Shown in pieces: positions 37,426 through 45,722 of a stretch of DNA of 64,000 nucleotides (within the stretch, counting starts at the first letter, position 1; each line of letters starts with the position of its first letter). The notes beneath the pieces are model-generated. The model did no database searches and was not told the DNA's origin. It saw nothing but the letters and a program-made list of their open reading frames with translations. The DNA is from Allobaculum mucilyticum (GTDB lineage Bacteria > Bacillota_I > Bacilli_A > Erysipelotrichales > Erysipelotrichaceae): positions 2,356,001 through 2,420,000 of the forward strand of contig NZ_CP078089.1 in assembly GCF_022701195.1 (NCBI RefSeq). Reading direction: 5' to 3'. The translations under genes and the position numbers were made by a program.

Positions 37426-38060
37426 GACCTGGTTCTTTGAGGGGCGGAATACCAGTTTGGGTAAAACCTCGATAAAAACAGGTAAATGTATGAAAGCGCT
37501 TTTACCCATCGGATGTGAAAAAATCCGAAATTCAGAGCCGCTTTTCCGCAGAAATCCAACAGTTTACCGATTAGGGATGTTCATAATCTGTTAAGAAAAC
37601 CATCTTCTTTGGATTTTCAAAAAAGCTGGCAGCCAGAAAGAAAAGTTCATCATAGAACAAAAAAGATGCGCGAAAGCCAGGGAATGCTTAGAATAAGGGA
37701 GATTTGCCATGTCCGAATCGGCTTCTGGATTGTCCTTTCCGGTTTCTGTTAAGAATTTCTGCCTGAAAAGAAGCGTCTGATTTGACGAAGAAAGCAGTTT
37801 CTGCTGGACGAAAAGATTAAAACTAAACATAAATGACACTTTTCAAGTGTTTATTACAGGGTAGAAATTGCCCTGTAAAAAATTTAATGCATTATCACAC
37901 AAAATCCCAAAATAACCGGTTATCCACTTTATATAAAGTGGAATATTCATTTTTTGCAGAGCAAATTCTTAAGAAATTCGAAACGGATTTTCAAGGCGGT
38001 TTTGCGCTGAAAAAAGAGTCGTGATAAGGTAGGGATGTTCGAAAAAGAGGTGAGATAGAA
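37426..38060. other. Long AT-rich intergenic region with palindromes
   Basis: About 635 bases, more AT-rich than the neighbours, with no large gene. It contains TTACAGGG/CCCTGTAA (near 37855-37879), a perfect 18-base palindrome CCACTTTATATAAAGTGG (37924-37941), a cre-like TGAAAGCGCTTTTA (37491-37504), and one possible small ORF at 37709. A weak promoter-like pair (TTGCGC at 38002, TAAGGT at 38025) precedes the next gene. Confidence 0.55.
37709..37780 (+). CDS. Candidate 23-residue small ORF
   Basis: ATG at 37709 follows AAGGGAG by 7 bases, an ideal ribosome-binding arrangement. The peptide reads MSESASGLSFPVSVKNFCLKR plus two residues. No family is known to me, and a match of this length can arise by chance. 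Confidence 0.25.
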   Translation: MSESASGLSFPVSVKNFCLKRSV

Positions 38061-39374
38061 ATGAATTTTGTGGAAAAACACAGTAAACTTTTGGCTGTTG
38101 CCTTATGTCTATGTGCTTCAGGCCCCGTTCTTTCTACCGTTCATGCTTACGAAGTCCAGCCAGGCTGGCATTCCAATGGAGAAGTAAGTTATTACGTATT
38201 TGAGGACCATCAGAGAGCGAAAGGTCTCACGGTCATCGATGGCGAAACATATTATTTCGATCAGAACGGAGAAATGCAGCGCGGCTGGCAGAATATCAAT
38301 AACGAAACTTATTATTTTGACAATAACGGTCAGGCTGTCACTGGTAAATCTGAAATTCAGGGTACGACCTATAACTTCCAGGCCAACGGAGCTCTTGCTC
38401 AGGGCTGGAACGAAGACGGAACCTACTCCAACGAGAAAGGTTTCAAAGTTGCCGATACCTGGGTCAATGAAGGCGAGAACAAATTCTACGTCGATGAGAA
38501 CGGCCAGGCTGTAAAAGATAGCTGGAAAGAAATGGATGGCGGACGCTACTATTTCGATGGTGAAGGCAAAGCGGTCGTCGGCGAAGTTGCTTTCGACGAT
38601 TCCGTTTACTACACAGACGATCAGGGTCTCGTTAAAACAGGCTGGGTTGACGAAAACGGCGGCCGTTACTTCTACAACGATAACGGAACCAAAAACACCG
38701 ACCGTTACAAAACTGTCGATGGTGCAACCTACGCATTCAACGAAGACGGATCTCTGATGACAAACACTGTTGTTGACAACTACAATGTTGACGGAAACGG
38801 TGTAATTTCCGAAATTCCTTCCGCACCGGTTGAAGAAACTCCTTCTGCTCCAGTAGAAGAACTCCCGGATGCACCTGTTGAAGTTGCTCCAGAAGCACCG
38901 GTTGTACCGGATGCTCCAGTAGAAGCACCTGTTGAAACTCCGATCGTTCCGGAAGCACCAGTTGAACCTGAAGTTCCTGCTGCTCCTGAAGAACCAGTTG
39001 TACCGGATGTTCCGGCAGAACCTGAAGTTCCAGCAGTTCCTGCTGAACCTGAAACTCCAGTAAACACTGACAAAGCAAGCGCAATCTATGCAGCTGCTAT
39101 GGCTCAGATCGGCGTTAACCAGGACTGCACGATGCTCGTTACCAACTCTCTTGCAGCAGTTGGCATCAGCTTCCACGGCTGGCCTCAGGATTACGCAGTA
39201 CTCGGTGACTGGACAAGCAACCCTGTACCTGGTGATATCATCATCTACAGCGGCCACGTAGCCATCTACGCTGGCGGCGGAATGGCTGTACATGGCGGCT
39301 TTAACGGAAACAGCACAGTACTGTTCTCGGTCAACTGCACATCTGCACTGATCGGTTACATTCACGTTCGTTAA
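38061..39374 (+). CDS. Secreted wall-binding protein with NlpC/P60-like C-terminal domain
   Basis: A 437-residue exported protein. A signal peptide of about 30 residues (ends VHA) is followed by seven to eight choline/glucan-binding-type repeats of about 20 residues (for example DGETYYFDQNGEMQRGW), which attach proteins to wall polymers. A Pro-Val-Glu-rich linker (about 253-340, repeats of APVE and PEVP) leads to a compact C-terminal domain with a likely catalytic triad: Cys in NQDCTML, His in SGHVAIY, and a third polar residue in AVHGG. That arrangement fits an NlpC/P60 or CHAP-like peptidoglycan hydrolase, though the Cys context differs from the usual DCSG. GAGGTGA lies before the ATG. Confidence 0.87.
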   Translation: MNFVEKHSKLLAVALCLCASGPVLSTVHAYEVQPGWHSNGEVSYYVFEDHQRAKGLTVIDGETYYFDQNGEMQRGWQNINNETYYFDNNGQAVTGKSEIQGTTYNFQANGALAQGWNEDGTYSNEKGFKVADTWVNEGENKFYVDENGQAVKDSWKEMDGGRYYFDGEGKAVVGEVAFDDSVYYTDDQGLVKTGWVDENGGRYFYNDNGTKNTDRYKTVDGATYAFNEDGSLMTNTVVDNYNVDGNGVISEIPSAPVEETPSAPVEELPDAPVEVAPEAPVVPDAPVEAPVETPIVPEAPVEPEVPAAPEEPVVPDVPAEPEVPAVPAEPETPVNTDKASAIYAAAMAQIGVNQDCTMLVTNSLAAVGISFHGWPQDYAVLGDWTSNPVPGDIIIYSGHVAIYAGGGMAVHGGFNGNSTVLFSVNCTSALIGYIHVR

Positions 39375-39391
39375 TTCTTAGAGAAAGTAAG

Positions 39392-39420
39392 AGAAGTCCA
39401 TCTGGGCTTCTTTTTTTTTC
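39392..39420 (+). terminator. Terminator after the wall-binding hydrolase gene
   Basis: AGAAGTCCA pairs with TGGGCTTCT (one G-T pair), followed by a long T-run. Confidence 0.85.
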
Positions 39421-39436
39421 GTTTTCCGGTTTCAGC

Positions 39437-39456
39437 TTTTTTTTTTTTTTTTTTTT
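39437..39456. repeat. Homopolymeric T20 tract
   Basis: Twenty consecutive T between the terminator and the M16-like gene, about 100 bases before its ATG. This is far longer than expected at this base composition and is prone to slippage. Confidence 0.9.
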
Positions 39457-39555
39457 GAAGAGGCAAAAGGGAATTTTGCATGCACCGTGAACAGGAAAAG
39501 TTGCACCAATGGGCCAGAATACGGAAAATAAAGGACAGAATTAGAAAGAAGACGT

Positions 39556-40830
39556 ATGAAAAAAATTCAGACAGATAAATTTACCCAGACCACTCTGAGC
39601 ATTCGGTGGTTTGTTCCAATTGAAAAGAAGACCATCACCGCATGGAATCTTCTTCTGATGATGCTTGGGAGGACAACGGAAAAGTTCAGTACCAGACAGG
39701 AACTCAGCGGCCGTCTGGCAAGAGCTTATGGCGCTTCTGCAGGCTATGGACTTTCCGGCATTGGGCAGACGCTGCGCGTTGAGTTTCGAATGACTTTTCT
39801 GCGTGAAGATCTGATCAATGAAGAAGGCTATACTGAACAGCTCATCGAGCTGATTGATCAGCTGCTTCATCATCCGTATTTTGGCGAAGACTCGCTTGCC
39901 GAGATGAAGTACCTGTTAAAGAACACACTGATTGCTGCCAGTCAGGATCCTGATGCCAGAGCAGCAGAACTGGCATTCAGCGCATTTAAAGACAGCCCGT
40001 CTCTGTCTGTCAATCTGCGCGGCTCGCTTGATGATGTAGATGATGTAACGATCGACGATGTTAAAGCGCTGTATGAACAGCTTACACAGGCCAAATGCCA
40101 GAGCTACATGTGCGGTGAAATTTCTAAAGACTTTGAAGACGTATTTACCCAGGCTGCAAAGGGCGAGATTCTTCAGGCTTCCTGGAAACCGGCTGCGCCG
40201 ATGGAGTATACCGAACTGACAGAGGAGAAAGACATTTCGCAGAGTGCCTTCTGCGAGGTCTATACGACCGGCATTGATCCAAAAGATCCGGATTATTTCC
40301 CGTTTCTGGTTCTGAATTCACTGCTGGGGGCAAGCTCGGTTTCTCTGCTGTTTGAAACCGTGCGTGAACAGAATTCGCTGTGCTATTCCATTTCATCCAA
40401 TCCAATCCGCTTTGACGGCCTTCTGCTCATTGCGGTCGGAGCGGACCGTTCCAATATCGCAAAAGCACGCGAGCTGATTAAAGGTGTGCTGGATGATGTG
40501 CGTGCGGGCAAAGTCGATCCGGCGACCTATACCATGGTTGTCGAGGAAATGGTGGATTCGACTCGCGGTTTAGGCGATTCGAGAATGTCGATGATTGATC
40601 AGGATTTCCTCAACGATATCCTGCAGCGCCCATTGTCTGCAGAAGACAATATCCGCAAGGTTCAGGCAGTGACAATTGAAGATGTCGCAAGAGCAGCCAG
40701 AAGACTGCAGCCGGCTGTCTGTGCCTGCGTCCTGCAGAAGAAAGCTGCAGAGAATCCGGAAGAGTATGATGGCGAAATGGACGTACGGATGGACGATATG
40801 AGTGAAGAGGAGGGTGAATATGCCGCTTAA
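39556..40830 (+). CDS. M16-family peptidase-like protein without the zinc motif (YmfF-like)
   Basis: A 424-residue protein of the insulinase (M16) superfamily. The N-terminal half (FVPIEKKTITAWNLLLMML, then ELSGRLARAYGASAGYGL) and the C-terminal half (SLLFETVREQNSLCYSISS, the R/Y pair that helps bind substrate in M16B) fit. The HxxEH zinc site is missing, so it is the non-catalytic partner in a heterodimer, as in YmfF/YmfH pairs. It overlaps the adjacent active-type gene by 11 bases, which supports joint assembly. AGAAAGAAGA precedes the ATG. Confidence 0.88.
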   Translation: MKKIQTDKFTQTTLSIRWFVPIEKKTITAWNLLLMMLGRTTEKFSTRQELSGRLARAYGASAGYGLSGIGQTLRVEFRMTFLREDLINEEGYTEQLIELIDQLLHHPYFGEDSLAEMKYLLKNTLIAASQDPDARAAELAFSAFKDSPSLSVNLRGSLDDVDDVTIDDVKALYEQLTQAKCQSYMCGEISKDFEDVFTQAAKGEILQASWKPAAPMEYTELTEEKDISQSAFCEVYTTGIDPKDPDYFPFLVLNSLLGASSVSLLFETVREQNSLCYSISSNPIRFDGLLLIAVGADRSNIAKARELIKGVLDDVRAGKVDPATYTMVVEEMVDSTRGLGDSRMSMIDQDFLNDILQRPLSAEDNIRKVQAVTIEDVARAARRLQPAVCACVLQKKAAENPEEYDGEMDVRMDDMSEEEGEYAA

Positions 40831-42139
40831 GATGAAACGCAGAATGAAAACGCTCGAGAACGGCATGCGTGTCATTCTGACCGAAAAGCCAGGCTATTCC
40901 CGTTCGCTGTTCATGATTGGCGTTCCTGCCGGAGGTACGAACCAGCTCGATCTTCAGAATGGTACAGTCGTTGAACATCCCCTTGGCTGTGCCCACTATC
41001 TGGAACACAAGATGTTCCGCTATAAAGGCCATGACGTTACGTACGATCTGGCTGCAGTTCAGGCAAAATCCAACGCCTATACGACCTATACCGATACCTG
41101 CTATTACTTCTGGACAAACGCGGATCCAAAAAAGCCGCTGGATCTGCTGATCGACTTTGTCCAGACACTCGATCTGGATCAGGAAAGCGTAGATAAGGAG
41201 AAGGGAATTATCCTCTCTGAATACTCGCAGTATGAACAGGATCCGGAGATGCGTCTGATCAAAGAGACGCTGACTTCCCTGTATTCGGCTCATCCGCTTC
41301 GCTACGACATTCTTGGCAAGCCGGATGATATCCGCAATATGCGCGAAGAAGATCTTCGTGAGTTCTATAACACCTGGTACGATCCTTCACATCTTGCGCT
41401 AGTCGGCGTAACGGGCCGGGATATTGATGAAGTGATGGGCTGGATTGAAGAAAAGGAAAAAGAATATCCTTCAAAATCTTCCTGCCGTTCAGAAAAGATT
41501 CTTCCTGAAGAACCGTATGAAGTTTCCCGTGAAAGCCTTTCTCTGGCGATGGATGTCGATCTTTCCTATGCCGCAATCGGCGTCAAGCTTGATCCGGTAG
41601 ACAAAGAACCGGAAGAGACAGTCCGTGAAGACTACATGCTCAATCTCTGGCTGACCGGTACGATTTCGTCGATCAATCCGGAATTCCAGAAATGGATCGA
41701 TGAGAAAATCATCGGCAGCATGTGCCTGGCCGAAGGCGATCTGGACCGCGATCACGGCTACATCCTGATCGAAGCGCAGACCGAAAGACCCGAAGAGTTT
41801 TTTGAGACCATCTCCAGAGTGCTCGATGAGCGCAGACCGCTTTGCAAAGAAGCCTTTGAATCCGTCTGGATCCGTGAAAAAGCATCCTCCATCCGTCTGA
41901 TGGACAGCTTTGACGGTCTGGCCGGACAGAGCGTGCGTCAGATCTTCTTTGGTTATGATCCTTTAAATGATGTGGATATTCTCAATTCCATTACGCTTGA
42001 AGATCTCAATGCATGGATTGCTTCGCAGGATTTTTCAAGACGGGTCCGTACGCTGATTCATCCCATGGATGAAGAAGATCCAGAGTCAGAAGACGACGGA
42101 TCTGTAGAACCTGAAGCAGAAGAAAGCCTGTCTGCATAA
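40820..42139 (+). CDS. M16-family zinc peptidase (YmfH-like)
   Basis: A 439-residue insulinase-type peptidase with an intact inverted zinc motif H59-Y-L-E62-H63 (GCAHYLEHKMF) and a downstream glutamate in EKGIILSEYSQYEQDPE. Start at 40820 (MPLKMKRRMKTLENGMRV) is set by GGAGG 7 bases upstream; an in-frame GTG at 40802 lies over that site. It pairs with the zinc-less protein encoded just before. The acidic C-terminal tail (DEEDPESEDDGSVEPEAEE) is unusual. The likely role is degradation of peptides; the substrate is unknown. Confidence 0.9.
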   Translation: MPLKMKRRMKTLENGMRVILTEKPGYSRSLFMIGVPAGGTNQLDLQNGTVVEHPLGCAHYLEHKMFRYKGHDVTYDLAAVQAKSNAYTTYTDTCYYFWTNADPKKPLDLLIDFVQTLDLDQESVDKEKGIILSEYSQYEQDPEMRLIKETLTSLYSAHPLRYDILGKPDDIRNMREEDLREFYNTWYDPSHLALVGVTGRDIDEVMGWIEEKEKEYPSKSSCRSEKILPEEPYEVSRESLSLAMDVDLSYAAIGVKLDPVDKEPEETVREDYMLNLWLTGTISSINPEFQKWIDEKIIGSMCLAEGDLDRDHGYILIEAQTERPEEFFETISRVLDERRPLCKEAFESVWIREKASSIRLMDSFDGLAGQSVRQIFFGYDPLNDVDILNSITLEDLNAWIASQDFSRRVRTLIHPMDEEDPESEDDGSVEPEAEESLSA

Positions 42140-42191
42140 CAGAAACAAATCCGTGAAGAAACGCTCTGTTTCATGATACTCGAAAAAATAC

Positions 42192-42234
42192 CGGCTGTTT
42201 TCATTGGCAGTGTCCATGAAAACAGCCGTTTTTC
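42192..42234 (+). terminator. Terminator after the M16 pair
   Basis: CGGCTGTTTTCAT pairs perfectly (13 bp) with ATGAAAACAGCCG, then TTTTTCTC. Confidence 0.9.
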
Positions 42235-42259
42235 TCTTATTTATCATTCGATAGCTGAT

Positions 42260-42289
42260 TTGGCCGGCATATAAAGCCTGTCCTATACT
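42260..42289 (+). promoter_or_regulatory. Promoter of the SSB-like gene
   Basis: TTGGCC (42260-42265), an 18-base spacer and TATACT (42284-42289), about 55 bases before the ATG. Confidence 0.6.
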
Positions 42290-42343
42290 GCATTTGCGAT
42301 GAGGAAGCTTCATCCGTATTGCGGAAAGGAGGATAAACCCAAG

Positions 42344-42655
42344 ATGAACCAGTTCTGTTTCGCCGGAAAGGTCGCTGCCCTGCCGACACTTTCCACAGCG
42401 CCGCAGGGATGGAAAACGGGAACTGTTCTGCTCGATGTACAGCGGCCGTTTGCCAACGGACGCGGGGATTTTGAAAGCGACCTGCTGCCGGTTGAAGTGT
42501 GGCGCGGTTCGGCCGAAACGCTGGCCCACTGTGTAAAAATCGGCTCCTGGATCACCGTTCGCGGACGGGTTGCATCCAGGATGGTCGATTCAGGCAACGG
42601 GACGGAAATTCCGGTGCTGAGTCTTGTTGCCGAGAAGGTCGAATACCTTCACTGA
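42344..42655 (+). CDS. Short single-stranded DNA-binding protein-like (OB-fold)
   Basis: A 103-residue OB-fold protein of the SSB/PriB type: MNQFCFAGKVAALPTL, then LLPVEVWRGSAETLAHCVKIGSWITVRGRV and a closing strand LSLVAEKVEYL. Start at 42344 follows AAAGGAGGA by 10 bases. It lacks the long Gly/Pro-rich linker and acidic DDIPF-type tip of a main SSB, so it is probably an accessory SSB rather than the replicative one. It has its own promoter and no operon partner. Confidence 0.85.
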   Translation: MNQFCFAGKVAALPTLSTAPQGWKTGTVLLDVQRPFANGRGDFESDLLPVEVWRGSAETLAHCVKIGSWITVRGRVASRMVDSGNGTEIPVLSLVAEKVEYLH

Positions 42656-42775
42656 TGATCAACTGAAGTCAGATTTTCATATAGACTGCCGGGATTCCTC
42701 TTCCATTTTCCCGGCTTTCTTTCGTGTTCTCCTTTAGAAATCGCCCTTTCGTACGGCCTAAAAAGTGAAAAACAG

Positions 42776-42804
42776 TTGAATCTGCACTTCAGATCTGATA
42801 TTGT
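42776..42804 (+). promoter_or_regulatory. rpsD promoter
   Basis: TTGAAT (42776-42781), a 17-base spacer and TATTGT (42799-42804), giving a leader of about 160 bases before rpsD. Confidence 0.7.
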
Positions 42805-42811
42805 ATTCCGG

Positions 42812-42945
42812 CATGATTCAAACAGCATACAAATACGTGGACAAGGCGCCCGGGCAGTTCTGAGATGTGAGTAACAGCCAGCTGTCTGAAGAAAACATCG
42901 TCTCAGGCACCCTTCACGAGGATTTGTATCCTGATCTTGTATTTT
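42812..42945 (+). ncRNA. Structured rpsD leader (probable S4 autoregulatory element)
   Basis: The leader closes on itself through ATACAAAT (42827-42834) and ATTTGTAT (42922-42929) and holds GC-rich inner segments (GGCGCCCGGGC, CAGCCAGCTG, CTCAGG). In Bacillus, S4 protein binds such a leader to repress rpsD. The match here rests on position and fold, not on a covariance search. Confidence 0.6.
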
Positions 42946-42970
42946 TGCAAAGACACAGGAGGAAATAAAT

Positions 42971-43585
42971 ATGTCCAGAATGACAGGTTCTACCTGGAAG
43001 GTTTCCCGCCGTCTGAACTTCTCGATCACCGAGACAGGCAAAGAACTTTCCAGACGTCCTTATGCTCCCGGCCAGCATGGTAAAACACGCCGGATCAAAC
43101 TCACTAACTACGGTATTCAGAAACAGGAAAAACAGAGAATCCGTAACACTTACCAGCTCTCTGAAAAACAGTTCATGAACACCTACTTCAAGGCAAGCCG
43201 CAAACCTGGTGCAGCCGGTGAAAACTTCCTCGTACTGCTCGAAAGCCGTCTTGACAACCTTGTATACCGCATGGGCTTCGCACCTACCCGTCGTGCAGCT
43301 CGTCAGCTCGTTAACCACGGTCACATCCTGGTTGACGGAAAGAAAGTGGATATCCCTTCCTACTCCGTTAAACCTGGTGCAGTCATCGAAGTAGCTGAAC
43401 GTTCCAAAAACAAAGCTTACATCGTTGATGCACTTGCAGCTGCTCCTGCAACTGTTGACTTTGTTGAAGTTGACAAAGATGCGAAAAAAGGCAAATACGT
43501 TCGTTACCCGGAACGTGCTGAGCTCTTCAAAGATCAGCCGATCAACGAACTGCTCGTTGTTGAGTACTACAACCGCAAATCCTAA
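42971..43585 (+). CDS. rpsD: 30S ribosomal protein S4
   Basis: A 204-residue primary 16S-binding ribosomal protein. It opens MSRMTGSTWKVSRRLNFSITETGKEL; the RRPYAPGQHG segment and the S4 RNA-binding domain (LESRLDNLVYRMGFAPTRRAARQLVNHGHILVDGKKV) are unmistakable. The conserved end INELLVVEYYNRKS is complete. There are no zinc cysteines near the N-terminus, so it is the C-minus form. GGAGG precedes the ATG. It forms a single-gene unit with its own leader and terminator. Confidence 0.98.
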   Translation: MSRMTGSTWKVSRRLNFSITETGKELSRRPYAPGQHGKTRRIKLTNYGIQKQEKQRIRNTYQLSEKQFMNTYFKASRKPGAAGENFLVLLESRLDNLVYRMGFAPTRRAARQLVNHGHILVDGKKVDIPSYSVKPGAVIEVAERSKNKAYIVDALAAAPATVDFVEVDKDAKKGKYVRYPERAELFKDQPINELLVVEYYNRKS

Positions 43586-43636
43586 TACTGAGTACGATAC
43601 AGATTCACAACAGTTCAGAAACATCGTCAGTGAATT

Positions 43637-43675
43637 TAAGCTGGGGAACATTCCGTTCTTCAGCTTTTCTTTTTG
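43637..43675 (+). terminator. Terminator after rpsD
   Basis: AAGCTG..GAAC pairs with GTTC..CAGCTT, followed by TTCTTTTT. Confidence 0.8.
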
Positions 43676-43898
43676 CACGAAGCTCTGAGATAAAGTGAAT
43701 ATGGTCTGAAGTCATCTGCGCGTCGTCTGAGCCGTTTTGGCGGTATATTCACAAAGAGGCACCTGCAGGATACCGGAAAGACACCTTATATACCTGTATT
43801 TCAGGTGTGAACTGTGAATGCAGTGCGAAAGCTGCGGCGCTCATTTTGAACCAGCCTTTTGGCTCAATGAACCAGACTGTGGCGCACAAATGATCGTC

Positions 43899-43907
43899 TG
43901 ATATAAT
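43899..43907 (+). promoter_or_regulatory. Extended -10 promoter of the ezrA operon
   Basis: TG-A-TATAAT (43899-43907) about 30 bases before the ezrA ATG. No good -35 is seen, which fits an extended -10 promoter. The 220 bases upstream, back to the rpsD terminator, hold no gene. Confidence 0.6.
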
Positions 43908-43937
43908 ATAAAGCCGATACAAGGGGGGAAACTGGGT

Positions 43938-45722
43938 ATGGAAAACCTGTGGACTCAGGTACGGGACTGGTTTATGAACATGTATGACTACGTTGTTCGC
44001 CATGTGCCGATCGAAGTCTTTGCATATATCGGTATCGCGATTCTCATTCTGATTATCGTCGGTATCATTTCTCGCTCCGTAAAGAAAAGAAGAGTGCAGA
44101 AGCGTCTGTCCGCCCTCGAGACGGATGTCAACCAGATGCTCGATAACAATCTCGAGGAAAAATACAGAAAGGCTTCTCAGTTCGCACAGAACAACGAAGA
44201 CCTTGCTCAACGGTTCAACTCCATCAAGCCAAAATACAAGATCTGCCAGCATTCGATTGAAACAGTTGAAGATCTGTATGAAAAGGCGTTCGACCTGTTC
44301 AGCCGGCATAAATACAAAAAAGCTGATGTCACCATGGATGAAGTGGAAACTGTCCTGGACGATACGGATGAACGCATCCGCATTGTCGAGCAGGCTCTTG
44401 ACCGCGTCATTTCCCGCGAGGACGAGGTGCGCAAGAATGCAGCCCGCATGAGTGCACGCGTAGCGAAAATCGAAGAAGACTATTCCAAGCGCCGCGAGAA
44501 ATTCTCGACCGGTGCGGAATACATGGATTCCGTTCTTGCTTCGATCGATAAAGATGTTGAAGAGATGGAACAGGATCTCACCGATTCGAAATTTGGCGAA
44601 GTCCGTGAAGATCTCGAACACATCGAAATCCGCTGCCGTGAATTTGAAGAACTCGAAAACATCTACCCGGCTCTGTATGTACGTGCCAAAGATGAGCTGC
44701 CAAAAGCCATCGACGAAATTAAGGAAACCGTTGCGAAGATGGAAAGCGAACGCATCGATGCCTCCTACCTTGGCATTGATGACAAGCTTGATGCCATCTC
44801 CAATGCGCTTGAAGAGGCGATCTGCCAGCTTGATTCCGGCGATCTGAAAGCTGCCGCACCGGCGCTCGATGCTATCACCGATCAGGTTCTCGCTTTAAGC
44901 GAAGATGTCGTTTCCGAACACGTTGCGTTTGAAGAAATCCAGAACAACCTCGAAGCCAACTTCGCGGTTGTCGATCAGGTTGAAGAAGAACTCGCAGAAA
45001 TTACCCGCCTGTATGCATCCATTAAAGACCGCTTCGGCTTAGAAGACTGGACAAGCCGTTTTGGCAAAGCCAGAGAGCAGATGGAAGATCTCAAAGCACA
45101 GAGAGCCACCATCCGCGAACAGCTCGACAAGTCCGAAACGTACCAGGTGGATGTCATCAGCGGATTCCGCACATTCTGCCAGACCACCGATGCCTTCTCT
45201 AAAGAAGTTGCCGATATGAAACAGCTTCTGCTCGGTGCAAGCAGCGATGAAAACCGCGCCAAGAAACAGCTCGTCAAGCTCGAACTGATTCTCAATGAAG
45301 TCCGTCTGAATACGAGCGTCAAGCAGCTTCCGGTCATCTCCAAATCCTTTGACGAGGATCTGGCTGAGGGCGAGAAGAAGATTGAAGAAGTCCGCCGCAT
45401 TCTGGCTGCTTCGCCGCTTGATGTTGACGCGCTCAACAGCGCTCTGCAGTCTGCAATCGACTTTATCTACAAGCTGTATTCCAACGCCTCCAACCTTGTC
45501 GGCGTCGCCGTCATGGTCGAAAACGCCATCGTTTTTGGCAACCGCTACCGCTCGAGCTATCCGGCGCTTGATTCGGATCTGACCAAAGCGGAAATGTGCT
45601 TCCAGAACGGGCAGTATACCCGTGCACTGAAAATCGCCATCCAGGCCATCGAGACTCTCCATCCGGGAATTTATGAGAAACTCGTTGCCCGCAAGGATCC
45701 GGCGGTTATGAATCAGGCATGA
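43938..45722 (+). CDS. ezrA: Septation ring formation regulator EzrA
   Basis: A 594-residue membrane-anchored coiled-coil protein that in Firmicutes restrains FtsZ ring assembly and links division to wall synthesis. One membrane helix (about 27-48, IEVFAYIGIAILILIIVGII) follows a 25-residue lead, then long spectrin-like helical repeats, and the family end NRYRSSYPALDSDLTKAEMCFQNGQYTRALKIAIQAIETLHPG. The lead before the helix is longer than in Bacillus EzrA. GGGGGGAAA precedes the ATG. Its stop overlaps the next start (ATGA), in the ezrA / desulfurase / thiI order known from Bacillus. Confidence 0.93.
   Translation: MENLWTQVRDWFMNMYDYVVRHVPIEVFAYIGIAILILIIVGIISRSVKKRRVQKRLSALETDVNQMLDNNLEEKYRKASQFAQNNEDLAQRFNSIKPKYKICQHSIETVEDLYEKAFDLFSRHKYKKADVTMDEVETVLDDTDERIRIVEQALDRVISREDEVRKNAARMSARVAKIEEDYSKRREKFSTGAEYMDSVLASIDKDVEEMEQDLTDSKFGEVREDLEHIEIRCREFEELENIYPALYVRAKDELPKAIDEIKETVAKMESERIDASYLGIDDKLDAISNALEEAICQLDSGDLKAAAPALDAITDQVLALSEDVVSEHVAFEEIQNNLEANFAVVDQVEEELAEITRLYASIKDRFGLEDWTSRFGKAREQMEDLKAQRATIREQLDKSETYQVDVISGFRTFCQTTDAFSKEVADMKQLLLGASSDENRAKKQLVKLELILNEVRLNTSVKQLPVISKSFDEDLAEGEKKIEEVRRILAASPLDVDALNSALQSAIDFIYKLYSNASNLVGVAVMVENAIVFGNRYRSSYPALDSDLTKAEMCFQNGQYTRALKIAIQAIETLHPGIYEKLVARKDPAVMNQA

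Noticed and set aside
37491-37504. cre-like TGAAAGCGCTTTTA
   Set aside because: One key mismatch and over 500 bases from the nearest downstream gene; only mentioned within the intergenic entry.
37921-37929. DnaA-box-like TTATCCACT in the AT-rich region
   Set aside because: A single imperfect box, with no dnaA, dnaN or box cluster nearby; not evidence of an origin.
37833-38024. A 63-codon frame before the wall-binding hydrolase
   Set aside because: No ribosome binding site, it runs through the palindromes, and composition is non-coding.
38118-39365. A 415-codon antisense frame opposite the wall-binding protein
   Set aside because: Its low-complexity product is the reverse reading of the repeats and Pro-rich linker; no start signals.
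40802-40819. GTG start for the active M16 peptidase
   Set aside because: It overlaps the GGAGG that serves the ATG at 40820.
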